From an uncultured Actinomycetes bacterium (GTDB lineage: Bacteria; Actinomycetota; Acidimicrobiia; Acidimicrobiales; RAAP-2), in contig CAIQEU010000032.1 in NCBI GenBank assembly GCA_903870905.1, positions 1 to 61,751 of the forward strand: DNA of 61,751 nucleotides. The letters are read 5' to 3'. This document shows positions 39,212 to 47,215 of the stretch, piece after piece. Both the position numbers and the translations under genes were made by a program. The notes under the pieces are model-generated. The model worked only from the letters and a program-made list of their open reading frames with translations, searched no databases and had not been told where the DNA came from. Each line of letters opens with the position of its first letter. Position 1 is the first letter of the stretch.

Positions 39212-39829
39212 CTACCACCCGCGCGCGGCCCATTCGTCGAGGTGTGGTCGCTCGGCGCCGAGCGTGGTTGCGGCGCCGTGGCCGGGGAGGACCACGGTTG
39301 CAGCGCTGAAGGGAGTGAAGAGTCGCTCGTCAATGGAGCGGAGAATCGTGGTGAAGTCCTCGGCGTTGCCGAAGGTGTTGCCCGGACCGCCGGGGAACAG
39401 CGTGTCCCCGGTGAAGAGCAAGGGAGTGTCCGTGAGGGCGAAGCAAATGGATCCAGGGGTGTGCCCCGGCGTCCAGATGGTCCGGATCCGCAGGTCCCCA
39501 ACGGCGAGGTCGACGTCGTCGTCCAAGAGGAGGTCGTAACTCGGCAGCATCGACGCGTCCGAAGCGGTGACACTGACGGGAATTCCTGCTTCTCGAACCG
39601 CTGCGACGGCGCCGATGTGGTCCCAGTGGCCGTGCGTTTCGACCACCGAGGTCACCCCGAATTGTCGGCAGAGATCGAGCAGGAGCTCGTGCTCATTGGC
39701 GGCGTCGATGAGGAGGCCTTCGCCAGTGCGCTGGCACCGGACGATGTAGACGTTGTTGTCGACGGGGCCAACGACCACGCTGTGGACGGCAACTCGAGCA
39801 TCGGCGTAGACAGTGGTGGTTTCAGCCAT
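39212..39829 (-). CDS. Metallo-beta-lactamase fold hydrolase (glyoxalase II-like)
   Basis: A 205-residue MBL-fold enzyme. The metal ligands are intact: THGHWDH (HxHxDH), the His of GHTPGS, the Asp of FTGDTLF and the His of LPGHG. The DNNVYIV start and length fit the glyoxalase II/ hydroxyacylglutathione-hydrolase-like thioesterases common in actinobacteria, which lack glutathione, so the substrate may be another thioester. It lies just upstream of the second sufC on the same strand (42 bases), opposite to the acyl-CoA dehydrogenase. Confidence 0.85.
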   Translation of the reverse strand: MAETTTVYADARVAVHSVVVGPVDNNVYIVRCQRTGEGLLIDAANEHELLLDLCRQFGVTSVVETHGHWDHIGAVAAVREAGIPVSVTASDASMLPSYDLLLDDDVDLAVGDLRIRTIWTPGHTPGSICFALTDTPLLFTGDTLFPGGPGNTFGNAEDFTTILRSIDERLFTPFSAATVVLPGHGAATTLGAERPHLDEWAARGW

Positions 39830-39940
39830 GGCACCAGTCTTGCACCCACCATGTCGCTTGGGTCGATGCGATTGGTAAGGTGTGCACGTTCACCTCCGGG
39901 CGAGCCGGCAAGCAGCCGAGCGACTATTGAAGGGTACGAC

Positions 39941-41056
39941 ATGAACTTCGTCTTCACCGAAGAGCAGGATGAGCTTCGCAAGGCCGTCAACCGGTTCCTA
40001 GCCGAGAAGTCCCCAGAGACCGAAGTGCGCCGCCTGATGGAGACCGACGAGGGCTACGACCCCTCGGTGTGGACCCAGATGGCCGAGCAGCTCGGCCTCC
40101 AGAGCCTGGCGATTCCTGAGGAGTTCGGTGGTTCGGGCTTCACGTTCGTCGAGTTGTCGATCGTCCTCGAAGAGATGGGCGCTGCGCTCCTTTGCGCCCC
40201 GTTCTTCTCGACCGTGGTCTTGGCTGCCAACGCCATCTTGGAGTCCGGTGACGACACCGCCAAGGCGGAGTACCTCCCCGGCATCGCCGACGGCTCCACC
40301 ATTGCCACCTTGGCCCTCGCCGAGGACAACGGCCGGCCTGAACTGTCGGCCGTGACCTGCGCTGCCTCGGCTGCCGATGGTGGCTACGTGCTGAATGGGC
40401 ACAAGAACTACGTGATCGACGGTCACCTCGCCAACTTGATCATCGTCGCTGCGGTCACCGACAAGGGCCTCTCGCTCTTCGCTGTCGCCGGAGATGCAGC
40501 GGGCCTCACGAAGACCCAGTTGCCGACCATGGACCAGACCCGCAAGCAGGCTCGTCTCGAGTTCATGAACACCCCGGCCCGACTCATCGGCACCGACGGT
40601 GACGCACTCGCCGGTCTGACCAAGACCCTCGACCTCGTGGCCGTGGGCTTGGCTGCCGAGCAAGTCGGTGGCGCACAGCGTTGCCTCGACGCTTCCGTCG
40701 ACTACGCCAAGAACCGCATCCAGTTCGGTCGCCCGATTGGGTCCTTCCAGGCCATCAAGCACAAGTGCGCCGACATGCTCCTCGAAGTGGAGTCGGCTAA
40801 GTCCGCTGCCTACTACGCGAGTTTCGCTGCCGCTGAGGACTCCGACGAGTTGCCGGTCGTGGCATCGCTCGCCAAGAGCTACTGCTCAGAGGCCTACTTC
40901 CACGCAGCTGCGGAGAACATCCAGATCCACGGTGGCATTGGCTTCACCTGGGAACACCCAGCGCACCTCTACTTCAAGCGGGCGAAGTCCTCAGAGCTGC
41001 TCTTCGGCGACCCGACCTACCACCGCGAGCAGCTCGCACAGCGCATCGGCCTCTAG
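39941..41056 (+). CDS. Acyl-CoA dehydrogenase (FadE-type)
   Basis: A 371-residue FAD-dependent acyl-CoA dehydrogenase. Elements are EEFGGSG, a mid-domain LALAEDNGRPE where other members have TEP.GS (diverged), FGRPIGSFQAIKHK, and the C-terminal IHGGIGFTWE then FGDPTYHREQLA. This type, with the altered flavin-contact segment, is frequent among actinobacterial lipid and steroid FadE proteins, which can be heterodimeric. ATG 39941 follows GAAGGG by 6 bases. It ends before a perfect 12-bp hairpin. The substrate is unknown. Confidence 0.9.
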   Translation: MNFVFTEEQDELRKAVNRFLAEKSPETEVRRLMETDEGYDPSVWTQMAEQLGLQSLAIPEEFGGSGFTFVELSIVLEEMGAALLCAPFFSTVVLAANAILESGDDTAKAEYLPGIADGSTIATLALAEDNGRPELSAVTCAASAADGGYVLNGHKNYVIDGHLANLIIVAAVTDKGLSLFAVAGDAAGLTKTQLPTMDQTRKQARLEFMNTPARLIGTDGDALAGLTKTLDLVAVGLAAEQVGGAQRCLDASVDYAKNRIQFGRPIGSFQAIKHKCADMLLEVESAKSAAYYASFAAAEDSDELPVVASLAKSYCSEAYFHAAAENIQIHGGIGFTWEHPAHLYFKRAKSSELLFGDPTYHREQLAQRIGL

Positions 41057-41092
41057 TCCCTGCGCTCGTACCGAGCTCAACTGCTGCAACCT

Positions 41093-41119
41093 CACTGCCC
41101 CGCCTCTGGCGGGGCAGTG
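41093..41119. terminator. Bidirectional hairpin between two convergent genes
   Basis: A perfect 12-bp stem (CACTGCCCCGCC with GGCGGGGCAGTG) with a 3-base TCT loop lies 36 bases after the acyl-CoA dehydrogenase and 5 bases from the thiE stop. It has no T tract on either strand. Confidence 0.75.
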
Positions 41120-41124
41120 GTGCG

Positions 41125-41748
41125 TCAGGACGAGAACTCTGCGTCGATCGCGCTCCGCAGCGCTCGAGCTGCAGCTCCGGGGTCAGCGGCTTCGGTGAGC
41201 GCACGTACCACCACGAAGTGGGAAATGCCCTCGGCAGCGAGTGGTCCGATGTGGGCTGGGGTGATCCCGCCGGTCACGAACACTGGAACGCTCGCTCGCT
41301 CGGTGGCGGCGGCAGCGTAGGACACGCCCGTCCCGATCCTTCCGGGCTTCGTTGGCGTCGCTTCGATGGGGCCGGCCGAGAGGTAGGTCACTGGCTCAGC
41401 GAGGGCAGGCGTCAACTCCTCCAAGGCATGGGTGGAGAGCCCGATGATGGCGTCGGGTCCGAGCAGGGTGCGACAGAGCGCAACTGGTGCGTCGTCTTGG
41501 CCAACGTGGACGCCGTCGGCGCCCAAGTGGAGAGCGAGGTCCGGTCGGTCGTTGAGGATGAACGGGACGCCGTAGGAGTGGCAGAGTTCCTGCACCAGCG
41601 CGGCGCGCTCCAAAATCACTCGAGCATCGGCATGCTTGTCGCGCAGTTGGACGATGTCGACGCCTCCGTCGAGCACCGCGGTCACGAACTCGGCGAGGTC
41701 TGGCCGGTCCGGCGTGCAGAGGTAGAGGCGTCGCAAGGAGAAGTCCAC
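41125..41748 (-). CDS. thiE: Thiamine-phosphate synthase
   Basis: A 207-residue TIM-barrel enzyme that joins hydroxymethylpyrimidine diphosphate and thiazole phosphate. Motifs are VQLRDKHAD near residue 33, the NDRPDLAL pyrimidine-site strand, GVHVGQDD, GLSTH, the PTKPG phosphate loop and FVTGGI. The length is standard. It begins at GTG 41748, with GGAGGG directly before the start and a -10-like CACAAT further up. It stands alone and convergent with the acyl-CoA dehydrogenase; no other thiamine gene is in the window and I see no TPP riboswitch. Confidence 0.93.
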   Translation of the reverse strand: MDFSLRRLYLCTPDRPDLAEFVTAVLDGGVDIVQLRDKHADARVILERAALVQELCHSYGVPFILNDRPDLALHLGADGVHVGQDDAPVALCRTLLGPDAIIGLSTHALEELTPALAEPVTYLSAGPIEATPTKPGRIGTGVSYAAAATERASVPVFVTGGITPAHIGPLAAEGISHFVVVRALTEAADPGAAARALRSAIDAEFSS

Positions 41749-41799
41749 CCCTCCATTGTGCAGGAGCGGAGTCGCTGGTCCTGCAATTTCCGAGCGGAC

Positions 41800-41814
41800 C
41801 GGTCGAAACGACCG
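41800..41814. promoter_or_regulatory. Palindrome upstream of the Rrf2 gene
   Basis: CGGTCG-AAA-CGACCG is a perfect 6-bp inverted repeat, 40 bases before the rrf2 start; one more CGGTCG half-site lies at 41827-41832. It may be an autoregulatory operator for the Rrf2 protein. Confidence 0.4.
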
Positions 41815-41854
41815 ATGACGGTGTGTCGGTCGGGAAGTAGGGCAAGATGGAACC

Positions 41855-42310
41855 GTGCAGATTGCGGCGAAGGTGGACTACGGGGTTCGGGCCATGTTGA
41901 CCCTGGCCACCGCAGACCGACCGCTCACGACCGAAGAGATCGCCACACTCCAAGGACTTCCGAGCCGATTCCTCGGTGCGATCATGACCGATCTCCGTCG
42001 GGCCGAACTGGTGGCCAGTCAGCGTGGCGTCTCGGGTGGGTACCGTCTCGCCCGACCTGCCTCGACGATCCTGTTGGCGGAGATCATGCGAGCCCTCGAC
42101 GGTCCACTCGCAGGTGTGCGAGGGGAGCGGCCGGAGAAGGTCGTCTACGAGGGCGCGGCGAGCTCGCTCCAAGATGTCTGGGTCGCTGCCCGTGCCGCGC
42201 TGCGCATGGTGCTCGACCACGTGACGTTGGAACAAGTGGCGACGGGCAAGCTCCCGAAGGCGGTCACGGACTTCACCAAGGATCCTCAAGCCTGGATCAC
42301 GATCCGCTGA
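41855..42310 (+). CDS. Rrf2-family transcription regulator without cysteines
   Basis: A 151-residue winged-helix regulator of the Rrf2 family. The first helices (AAKVDYGVRAMLTLA) and the wing with GVSGGYRLARP are clear. Rrf2 members that sense through Fe-S clusters (IscR, NsrR, RsrR) use Cys; this protein contains no Cys, so it either binds no cluster or uses a different ligand, like CymR-type members. It starts at GTG 41855. It heads a rightward run with rnhA, lpd, the lipB-lipA fusion and an FAH-family gene. A CGGTCG palindrome lies just upstream. Confidence 0.88.
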   Translation: MQIAAKVDYGVRAMLTLATADRPLTTEEIATLQGLPSRFLGAIMTDLRRAELVASQRGVSGGYRLARPASTILLAEIMRALDGPLAGVRGERPEKVVYEGAASSLQDVWVAARAALRMVLDHVTLEQVATGKLPKAVTDFTKDPQAWITIR

Positions 42311-42311
42311 T

Positions 42312-42776
42312 ATGGCGCCGATCACCGTCTACGCCGATGGCTCATGTCTCGGCAATCCTGGTCCTGGTGGCTGGGCCTGGGCAGTGCCGGGTGGCGCATA
42401 CGCGGCCGGACCCGATGCGCACACCACCAATCAGCGTATGGAGGTCAACGCCGTCATCGAGGCGTTGACCGCCCTCATCGACACGGCAGAAGCGCAGGGC
42501 GGGATCACGGTGATCTCCGATTCCACCTACGTCATCAAGTGCTTCCAGGACCGATGGCACGCGGGCTGGCTCCGCCGTGGCTGGAAGAACAGCCAAGGGC
42601 AACCCGTGGCTAATCGAGACCTTTGGGAGCGACTCTTCGCACTGGCCCTCGAACCCGTGGTGCCGCTCACCTGGAAATGGGTGAAGGGGCACTCTGGCGA
42701 CCAGTGGAACGACGTGGTCGACGAACTGGCCCTCGCAGCAGCGACGACGCAGCGGCCCACGTCGGGCACTCGCTGA
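42312..42776 (+). CDS. rnhA: Ribonuclease HI
   Basis: A 154-residue RNase HI cutting the RNA strand of RNA-DNA hybrids in the cytoplasm. The catalytic acids are Asp9 (YADGSCLGNPGPGG), Glu44 (RMEVNAVIEAL), Asp70 (ISDSTYV) and an Asp near residue 137 (VVDEL), with His in WVKGHSGD. The length is standard. ATG 42312 is one base after the Rrf2 stop, suggesting cotranscription. Confidence 0.94.
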   Translation: MAPITVYADGSCLGNPGPGGWAWAVPGGAYAAGPDAHTTNQRMEVNAVIEALTALIDTAEAQGGITVISDSTYVIKCFQDRWHAGWLRRGWKNSQGQPVANRDLWERLFALALEPVVPLTWKWVKGHSGDQWNDVVDELALAAATTQRPTSGTR

Positions 42777-42803
42777 CCCACGTGGTGGCCAATGGCCTCC
42801 CGG

Positions 42804-42809
42804 TAGGAT
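42804..42809 (+). promoter_or_regulatory. -10 element of a leaderless promoter for lpd
   Basis: TAGGAT lies exactly 6 bases before GTG 42816. There is no ribosome-binding site. It would start an mRNA covering lpd, the lipB-lipA fusion and the FAH gene. Confidence 0.45.
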
Positions 42810-42815
42810 CAGCCT

Positions 42816-44231
42816 GTGGCCACACCTGACCCCTCCGCCCAGCCGGACTTCGTCGTCATCGGTGGAGGCCCTGCCGGTTACGGCGCAGCGCTCACCGCAG
42901 CCAACGCCGGAGCATCCGTGGTGCTCGTCGATGCCGGTGGCCTCGGTGGCACCTGCCTGCAGCGTGGGTGCATCCCTGCCAAGTACTTCCTCGAAGCGGC
43001 TTCGGTCTTCCGAAGCGTTTCGCATGCCGCCACCTTCGGCATCACCACGTCGGCGCCAGGAATCGATTTCTCGGTGACTCAGAAGAACAAGGCGACGCTC
43101 GTGGGATCGATCGCCACCGGGCTCGGAAAGCTCTTGAAGCTCCGTGGCGTCAGGGTGCTCAACGGGCGTGGAACGCTCCACGCTGATCGCATGGTCACGG
43201 TCGACGTTGATGGCGCAGTCACCACCTTCGCTCCACGATTCGTGATCCTGGCCACGGGGAGTCGTCCCCGTGCGCTCGACGCCCTCCCCGTCGATGGTGC
43301 GGTGGTCGTGGATTCCGATGGGTTCTTGAACCTCGAGCGGTTGCCATCATCGGCGATTGTCGTCGGTGGCGGGGCAATCGGCTGTGAGTTCGCATCGATG
43401 CTGTCCGACCTCGGTGTCTCCGTGCACCTCGTGGAAGGGCTCGATCGAATCCTCGCTGGTTGCGACGGCGACGTGTCGAAAGTGGTGCACCGATCCTTTA
43501 CCAAGCGCGGGATTGCGGTGACGACCGGGGTGCAGGTCCTCGGCCGCACGCTGTCGCCAGATGGAGCGACGGTGGAGCTGTCGAGTGGTGCGACGATCAC
43601 CGCGGATCTCGTGGTGGTTGCCGTCGGGCGAGAACCCGTCACCACGGCGCTGGCTGAGGGTCTCGAGCTCGACCACGCCGGCTCCGGTGCACTCATCGCC
43701 ACCGAGCAGCAGATGACGTCCATGCCCGGCGTCTACGCCGTTGGCGACCTCGTCGCAGGGCGACCGCAACTCGCCCACGTTGGCTTCGCCGAAGCACAGA
43801 TCGCCGTCGGCCACGCACTCGGCAGTCCACTCCCGCCGCTCGACGTCGACGGCGTTCCATGGGCCATCTACTGCCGACCAGAGGTGGCCTTCGTGGGGTT
43901 GACCGAAGAGGAGGCCACCCGGCGCGGTCTCTCCATTGTGACCAAGCGTGAACCAATTGGTGGAAACTCCCGGGCCCAGATCATCGGGGAGACCGAGGGA
44001 CTCGTGAAGGTGATCTGCGCCGCCGAGCCCGACGGAACGGCTGGGGCAATCCTCGGGGTGCACCTCGTTGGGCCGTGGGCAACGGAGCAACTCGGCCACG
44101 GCGAACTCGCCGTCAACCTCGGCCTCGACGTCGAGGCCGTGGCGCGCTTCATCCAACCCCACCCATCGCTCACGGAGCAGTACGGCGAAACCTTGCTCGC
44201 CTTGTCGGGACGGGGCATGCATGTCCGCTGA
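42816..44231 (+). CDS. lpd: Dihydrolipoyl dehydrogenase
   Basis: A 471-residue class I flavoprotein disulfide reductase that reoxidises dihydrolipoyl groups of the 2-oxoacid dehydrogenase and glycine cleavage complexes. FAD site GGGPAGYGAA, redox-active disulfide CLQRGC, NAD site VVGGGAIGCEFA, second FAD site YAVGDL, and the active-site His-Glu pair in HPSLTEQYGE are all intact. GTG start; TAGGAT 6 bases upstream suggests a leaderless mRNA. The lipoate-synthesis fusion starts inside its last codons, linking production of lipoyl groups with their use. Confidence 0.92.
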   Translation: MATPDPSAQPDFVVIGGGPAGYGAALTAANAGASVVLVDAGGLGGTCLQRGCIPAKYFLEAASVFRSVSHAATFGITTSAPGIDFSVTQKNKATLVGSIATGLGKLLKLRGVRVLNGRGTLHADRMVTVDVDGAVTTFAPRFVILATGSRPRALDALPVDGAVVVDSDGFLNLERLPSSAIVVGGGAIGCEFASMLSDLGVSVHLVEGLDRILAGCDGDVSKVVHRSFTKRGIAVTTGVQVLGRTLSPDGATVELSSGATITADLVVVAVGREPVTTALAEGLELDHAGSGALIATEQQMTSMPGVYAVGDLVAGRPQLAHVGFAEAQIAVGHALGSPLPPLDVDGVPWAIYCRPEVAFVGLTEEEATRRGLSIVTKREPIGGNSRAQIIGETEGLVKVICAAEPDGTAGAILGVHLVGPWATEQLGHGELAVNLGLDVEAVARFIQPHPSLTEQYGETLLALSGRGMHVR

Positions 44232-45927
44232 GTGTGATCGCCAGTCGCCGATGCCTCGTGGGGTCGACCCCGTGGAGCTCCGATTCCTCGGACGCGTGCA
44301 CTACGAGGAAGGTCTCGCGCTCCAGCGGTCCCTCGCCGAACACGCATCCTCGGACTACGTCCTCGTCCTCGAGCACCCTGAGGTCATCACCCTCGGCCGT
44401 TCAGCCGACCGCGACCACGTCCTCGCTGGTGCGAGTGCTCCGGTCATCGCGACTGACCGCGGGGGTGACGTCACCTGGCACGGCCCGGGCCAAGTCGTGG
44501 TGTACCCGATCGTGGATCTCGGCGACGATCCAGGAGCCCCGAAGTCGCACGTCTGCCTCCTCGAGCGCGTGGTCGCCGAGGTCGTGGCCGACCTGCTCCC
44601 CGATGCGCCACCGGGTTCGATTGGTCGACTCGAGGGTCATCCGGGGGTCTGGGTTGGTCTCGACACCGCCGCTCCAGCCAAGATCGCCGCAGTTGGGATC
44701 CGCTCCATACGGTCGAGTGATGGACGCCGCCGATCGCTGCACGGCATTGCCCTCAACGTGGCCCCCGACCTCGAAGCCTTCGGCCAGATCGTCCCCTGCG
44801 GGCTCACGCGCCCAGTGACGTCCCTGCGGGTACTTGGGTGCGCCCTCGACCCCGATGCGGTCGCTCGGCGCCTCGGTGAGGGCATCGCCGATGCTCTCGC
44901 AGCAGGGCGCACCGTGCGATCTCAGGCCGTGGTGGCTGGTCGGACCGACGCCGAGACGTCGACCCCGATTCGCCTCCGGCGATTGGCGCAAGCGGGCGTC
45001 GATGCGTCCACTGCGGTGTCGATTTCGCAGCGCAAGCCCGAGTGGCTCCGAGCACCGGTCACGCTCGGATCGGGACTGCGCAGCACTGAGCAGACGGTGC
45101 ACGGCGGGGGTCTCGTGACCGTGTGTGAAGAAGCTGGGTGCCCGAACCGCTCGGAGTGCTGGGCCGATGGCACCGCCACCTTCATGGTGAACGGCGCCGA
45201 CTGCACCCGTGCCTGTGGGTTCTGCCAGATTGGCACGGCCAAGCCAGCGCCCCTCGACCCCACGGAGCCACACCGCGTGGCCGCAGCGGTTGCGCAGCTC
45301 GCCCTCGATCACGCAGTCGTCACCTGCGTGGCGCGTGATGACCTCGCCGATGGGGGAGCAGGCGCCATCGCCGACACCATCCGGGCCATTCGAGCGGTGC
45401 GACCGATGACCACGGTTGAGGTGCTCATCTCGGACTGCAAGGGTGACGGGGGGTCGCTCCAGCGGATCTTCGATGAACGTCCCGACGTCTGCAACCACAA
45501 CCTCGAGACGGTTGCCCGGCTCCAGCGAGCGGTCCGGCCGTCAGCGGGGTACGCCAGGAGTCTCGGCGTCCTCGCCGCTGCTCGAGCAGCAGGCCTCGTC
45601 ACGAAGTCCGGCCTCATGGTCGGCCTCGGTGAAACCGACGACGAGGTCCACGCGGCTATGGCCGATCTCCGAAGCGTCGGCACCCAAATTTTGACCATTG
45701 GCCAGTACCTCCGACCGACGACCACCCACCTGCCAGTGGCTCGGTTCTGGACGCCGGAGGAGTTCGACCGGCTCGCTGCGATTGGTGACGACCTCGGATT
45801 CGACCACGTCGAGGCCTCGCCGCTCACCCGTTCGAGCTACCACGCCAAGGCTGGAGCGAGGGCAGTCGGCCAACCCACTACGGTGGCAGTTTCGCTCGTC
45901 TCGAAAGGTTCCACCCCATGCGCATAG
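44221..45927 (+). CDS. LipB-LipA fusion: octanoyltransferase joined to lipoyl synthase
   Basis: One 568-residue frame carries both steps of lipoyl-group synthesis. Residues ~15-225 are LipB, which moves octanoyl from acyl carrier protein to lipoyl domains: RGGDVTWHGPG, catalytic Lys154 (AKIAAVGIR) and Cys193 (VPCG). After a ~35-residue linker, residues ~265-568 are LipA, the radical-SAM sulfur inserter: auxiliary cluster Cys302, 307 and 313 (CEEAGCPNRSEC), radical-SAM Cys328, 332 and 335 (CTRACGFC), and RSSY at 537-540. No stop or frameshift lies between them. ATG 44221 overlaps lpd by 11 bases; an in-frame ATG at 44251 is possible. The FAH-family gene overlaps its 3' end by 10 bases. Confidence 0.9.
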   Translation: MSAECDRQSPMPRGVDPVELRFLGRVHYEEGLALQRSLAEHASSDYVLVLEHPEVITLGRSADRDHVLAGASAPVIATDRGGDVTWHGPGQVVVYPIVDLGDDPGAPKSHVCLLERVVAEVVADLLPDAPPGSIGRLEGHPGVWVGLDTAAPAKIAAVGIRSIRSSDGRRRSLHGIALNVAPDLEAFGQIVPCGLTRPVTSLRVLGCALDPDAVARRLGEGIADALAAGRTVRSQAVVAGRTDAETSTPIRLRRLAQAGVDASTAVSISQRKPEWLRAPVTLGSGLRSTEQTVHGGGLVTVCEEAGCPNRSECWADGTATFMVNGADCTRACGFCQIGTAKPAPLDPTEPHRVAAAVAQLALDHAVVTCVARDDLADGGAGAIADTIRAIRAVRPMTTVEVLISDCKGDGGSLQRIFDERPDVCNHNLETVARLQRAVRPSAGYARSLGVLAAARAAGLVTKSGLMVGLGETDDEVHAAMADLRSVGTQILTIGQYLRPTTTHLPVARFWTPEEFDRLAAIGDDLGFDHVEASPLTRSSYHAKAGARAVGQPTTVAVSLVSKGSTPCA

Positions 45928-46754
45928 CGGCCATCAACCACCGAGCTCACCTCGTGCTCGACGACGGAGCGGTCGATCTCGAGCAGGCATCGGGTGGACG
46001 TTTCAGGAGTGACCTCATGGAGGCCATCGCTCGAGCAGACGAGATCGCAGCGTTCGCCGCTCAATCGGAGCTCGTCGGAGCGCCGTTCGACGTGTTGGAG
46101 CTCACCTGTCCCGTGCCTCGGCCGAGCCAGGTGGTGGCCATTGGGGTGAACTACGCCGATCACGCCACCGAGATGGGCATCGACCTCGCGCCGGAGCCCG
46201 TGGTCTTCACCAAGTTCCCCACCTGCATCGCGGGGCCGAACGAGGTCGTGACCTTGCCGAACAACACGGTGGACTGGGAGGTCGAGATGGTCCTCGTCAT
46301 GGGACGCGACGCCTTCCAGTTGACTGAGGAGGAGGCCTGGGATGCGGTGGCCTTCGTGACCGTGGGTCAAGACCTCTCCGACCGAGACCTCCAGTTCGCC
46401 GCTGGACGACAGTTCGCCCTCGGCAAGTCCCGTCCCGGGTTCGGCCCGATCGGCCCCTGGCTCGTCACCCCCGATTCCTTACCGAACCGTGATGACCTCC
46501 AGCTCACCTGCAGTGTGGATGGCGAGGTCGTCCAAGACGGCCGCACCTCGTCGATGATTCGCCCAGTCAGCACCCTGCTCGCCGAGGTCACCCAGTACCT
46601 AGAGCTCCGCCAGGGCGATGTGATCTTCACGGGGACTCCCTCTGGGGCAGGAATGGGTCGTACACCCCAGCGCTACCTCCTGCCCCACGAGACGCTCGTC
46701 TCGACGATTGAAGGCATCGGCACCATCACCACGACCTTCGTCGACGGCCGCTGA
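45918..46754 (+). CDS. Fumarylacetoacetate hydrolase-family enzyme
   Basis: A 278-residue member of the FAH superfamily (acylpyruvases, fumarylpyruvate hydrolases, 2-oxo-acid decarboxylases). The core has GVNYADH, FTKFPTC, the metal-binding DWEVEMVLVMG with its Glu, GQDLSDRDLQ and the FTGTPSGAGMG ending. Substrate is not clear: oxaloacetate decarboxylase or acylpyruvase are as likely as an aromatic-pathway enzyme. It overlaps the lipB-lipA fusion by 10 bases, so coexpression with lipoate metabolism is likely. Confidence 0.88.
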   Translation: MRIAAINHRAHLVLDDGAVDLEQASGGRFRSDLMEAIARADEIAAFAAQSELVGAPFDVLELTCPVPRPSQVVAIGVNYADHATEMGIDLAPEPVVFTKFPTCIAGPNEVVTLPNNTVDWEVEMVLVMGRDAFQLTEEEAWDAVAFVTVGQDLSDRDLQFAAGRQFALGKSRPGFGPIGPWLVTPDSLPNRDDLQLTCSVDGEVVQDGRTSSMIRPVSTLLAEVTQYLELRQGDVIFTGTPSGAGMGRTPQRYLLPHETLVSTIEGIGTITTTFVDGR

Positions 46755-46764
46755 TCGGCCGACC

Positions 46765-47133
46765 GTGGCACCGTCGATCCCGCAGCGCTCGAGGTGGGGG
46801 AGGTTCACCGAGGAACTGCGGTACCTCGTCGTGGGTCCTCGCCCGGGCGGACGGTGGCACGATGGCCACCGCTGCATTGACGACGGCCACGACCACGCTC
46901 GGTGTACGCACCTCGTCTGCGAAGACCTGACGTGCGAGGTGGATGGTTGCCACGTGGTTTCCGTTCCGCTCTCGGGCACGATTGCCTATGAGTGGCGCCA
47001 CCACCCCATCTGGCATCGAGAGGTGCTCGAGCGGCGGCGCAAACTCGATGCCGGCGGCATGACGCTCAAGGAGTACAAGCGGTCACTGTGGACCGGGCGC
47101 CGAGACGAACGCCATGATCCACGAGTCCGGTGA
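46765..47133 (+). CDS. Small Cys/His-rich hypothetical protein
   Basis: A possible 122-residue protein starting at GTG 46765. A middle stretch holds four Cys and several His within about 40 residues (CIDDGHDHARC, then CEDLTCEVDGC), hinting at a metal site. The C-terminal third (IWHREVLERRRKLDAGGMTLKEYKRSLW) is a charged helix resembling the SHOCT-type short domains. I know no family. It starts 10 bases after the FAH gene and would be the last gene of that run. The start and even the coding status are uncertain; the protein-like C-terminus argues for it. Confidence 0.5.
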   Translation: MAPSIPQRSRWGRFTEELRYLVVGPRPGGRWHDGHRCIDDGHDHARCTHLVCEDLTCEVDGCHVVSVPLSGTIAYEWRHHPIWHREVLERRRKLDAGGMTLKEYKRSLWTGRRDERHDPRVR

Positions 47134-47202
47134 CCGACAACCTCCCGAGGTCACCGATCACTTCGTGAGCTCCGCTAAAGTAAGAAAAATTCTCTAGCAC
47201 TG

Positions 47203-47214
47203 TGGGGCGCCCCA
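47203..47214. promoter_or_regulatory. Perfect 12-bp palindrome at the start of the giant secreted-protein gene
   Basis: TGGGGCGCCCCA is fully self-complementary and ends one base before the ATG at 47216. The gene has no visible ribosome-binding site, and an A/T-rich patch (47176-47197) that could hold a -10 element lies just upstream. A dimeric regulator site is possible. Confidence 0.35.
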
Positions 47215-47215
47215 A

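Noticed and set aside
41749-41854. A possible TPP riboswitch upstream of thiE
   Set aside because: I see no CTGAGA or other conserved TPP-binding core in the 106 bases, and the start seems to lie close to a -10-like element.
44440-45100. The LipB-LipA fusion as a sequencing frameshift joining two genes
   Set aside because: Both domains lie in the same frame through a plausible linker with no stop codon, no internal start with a ribosome-binding site and no homopolymer run; separate genes would not stay in frame by chance with both ends intact.
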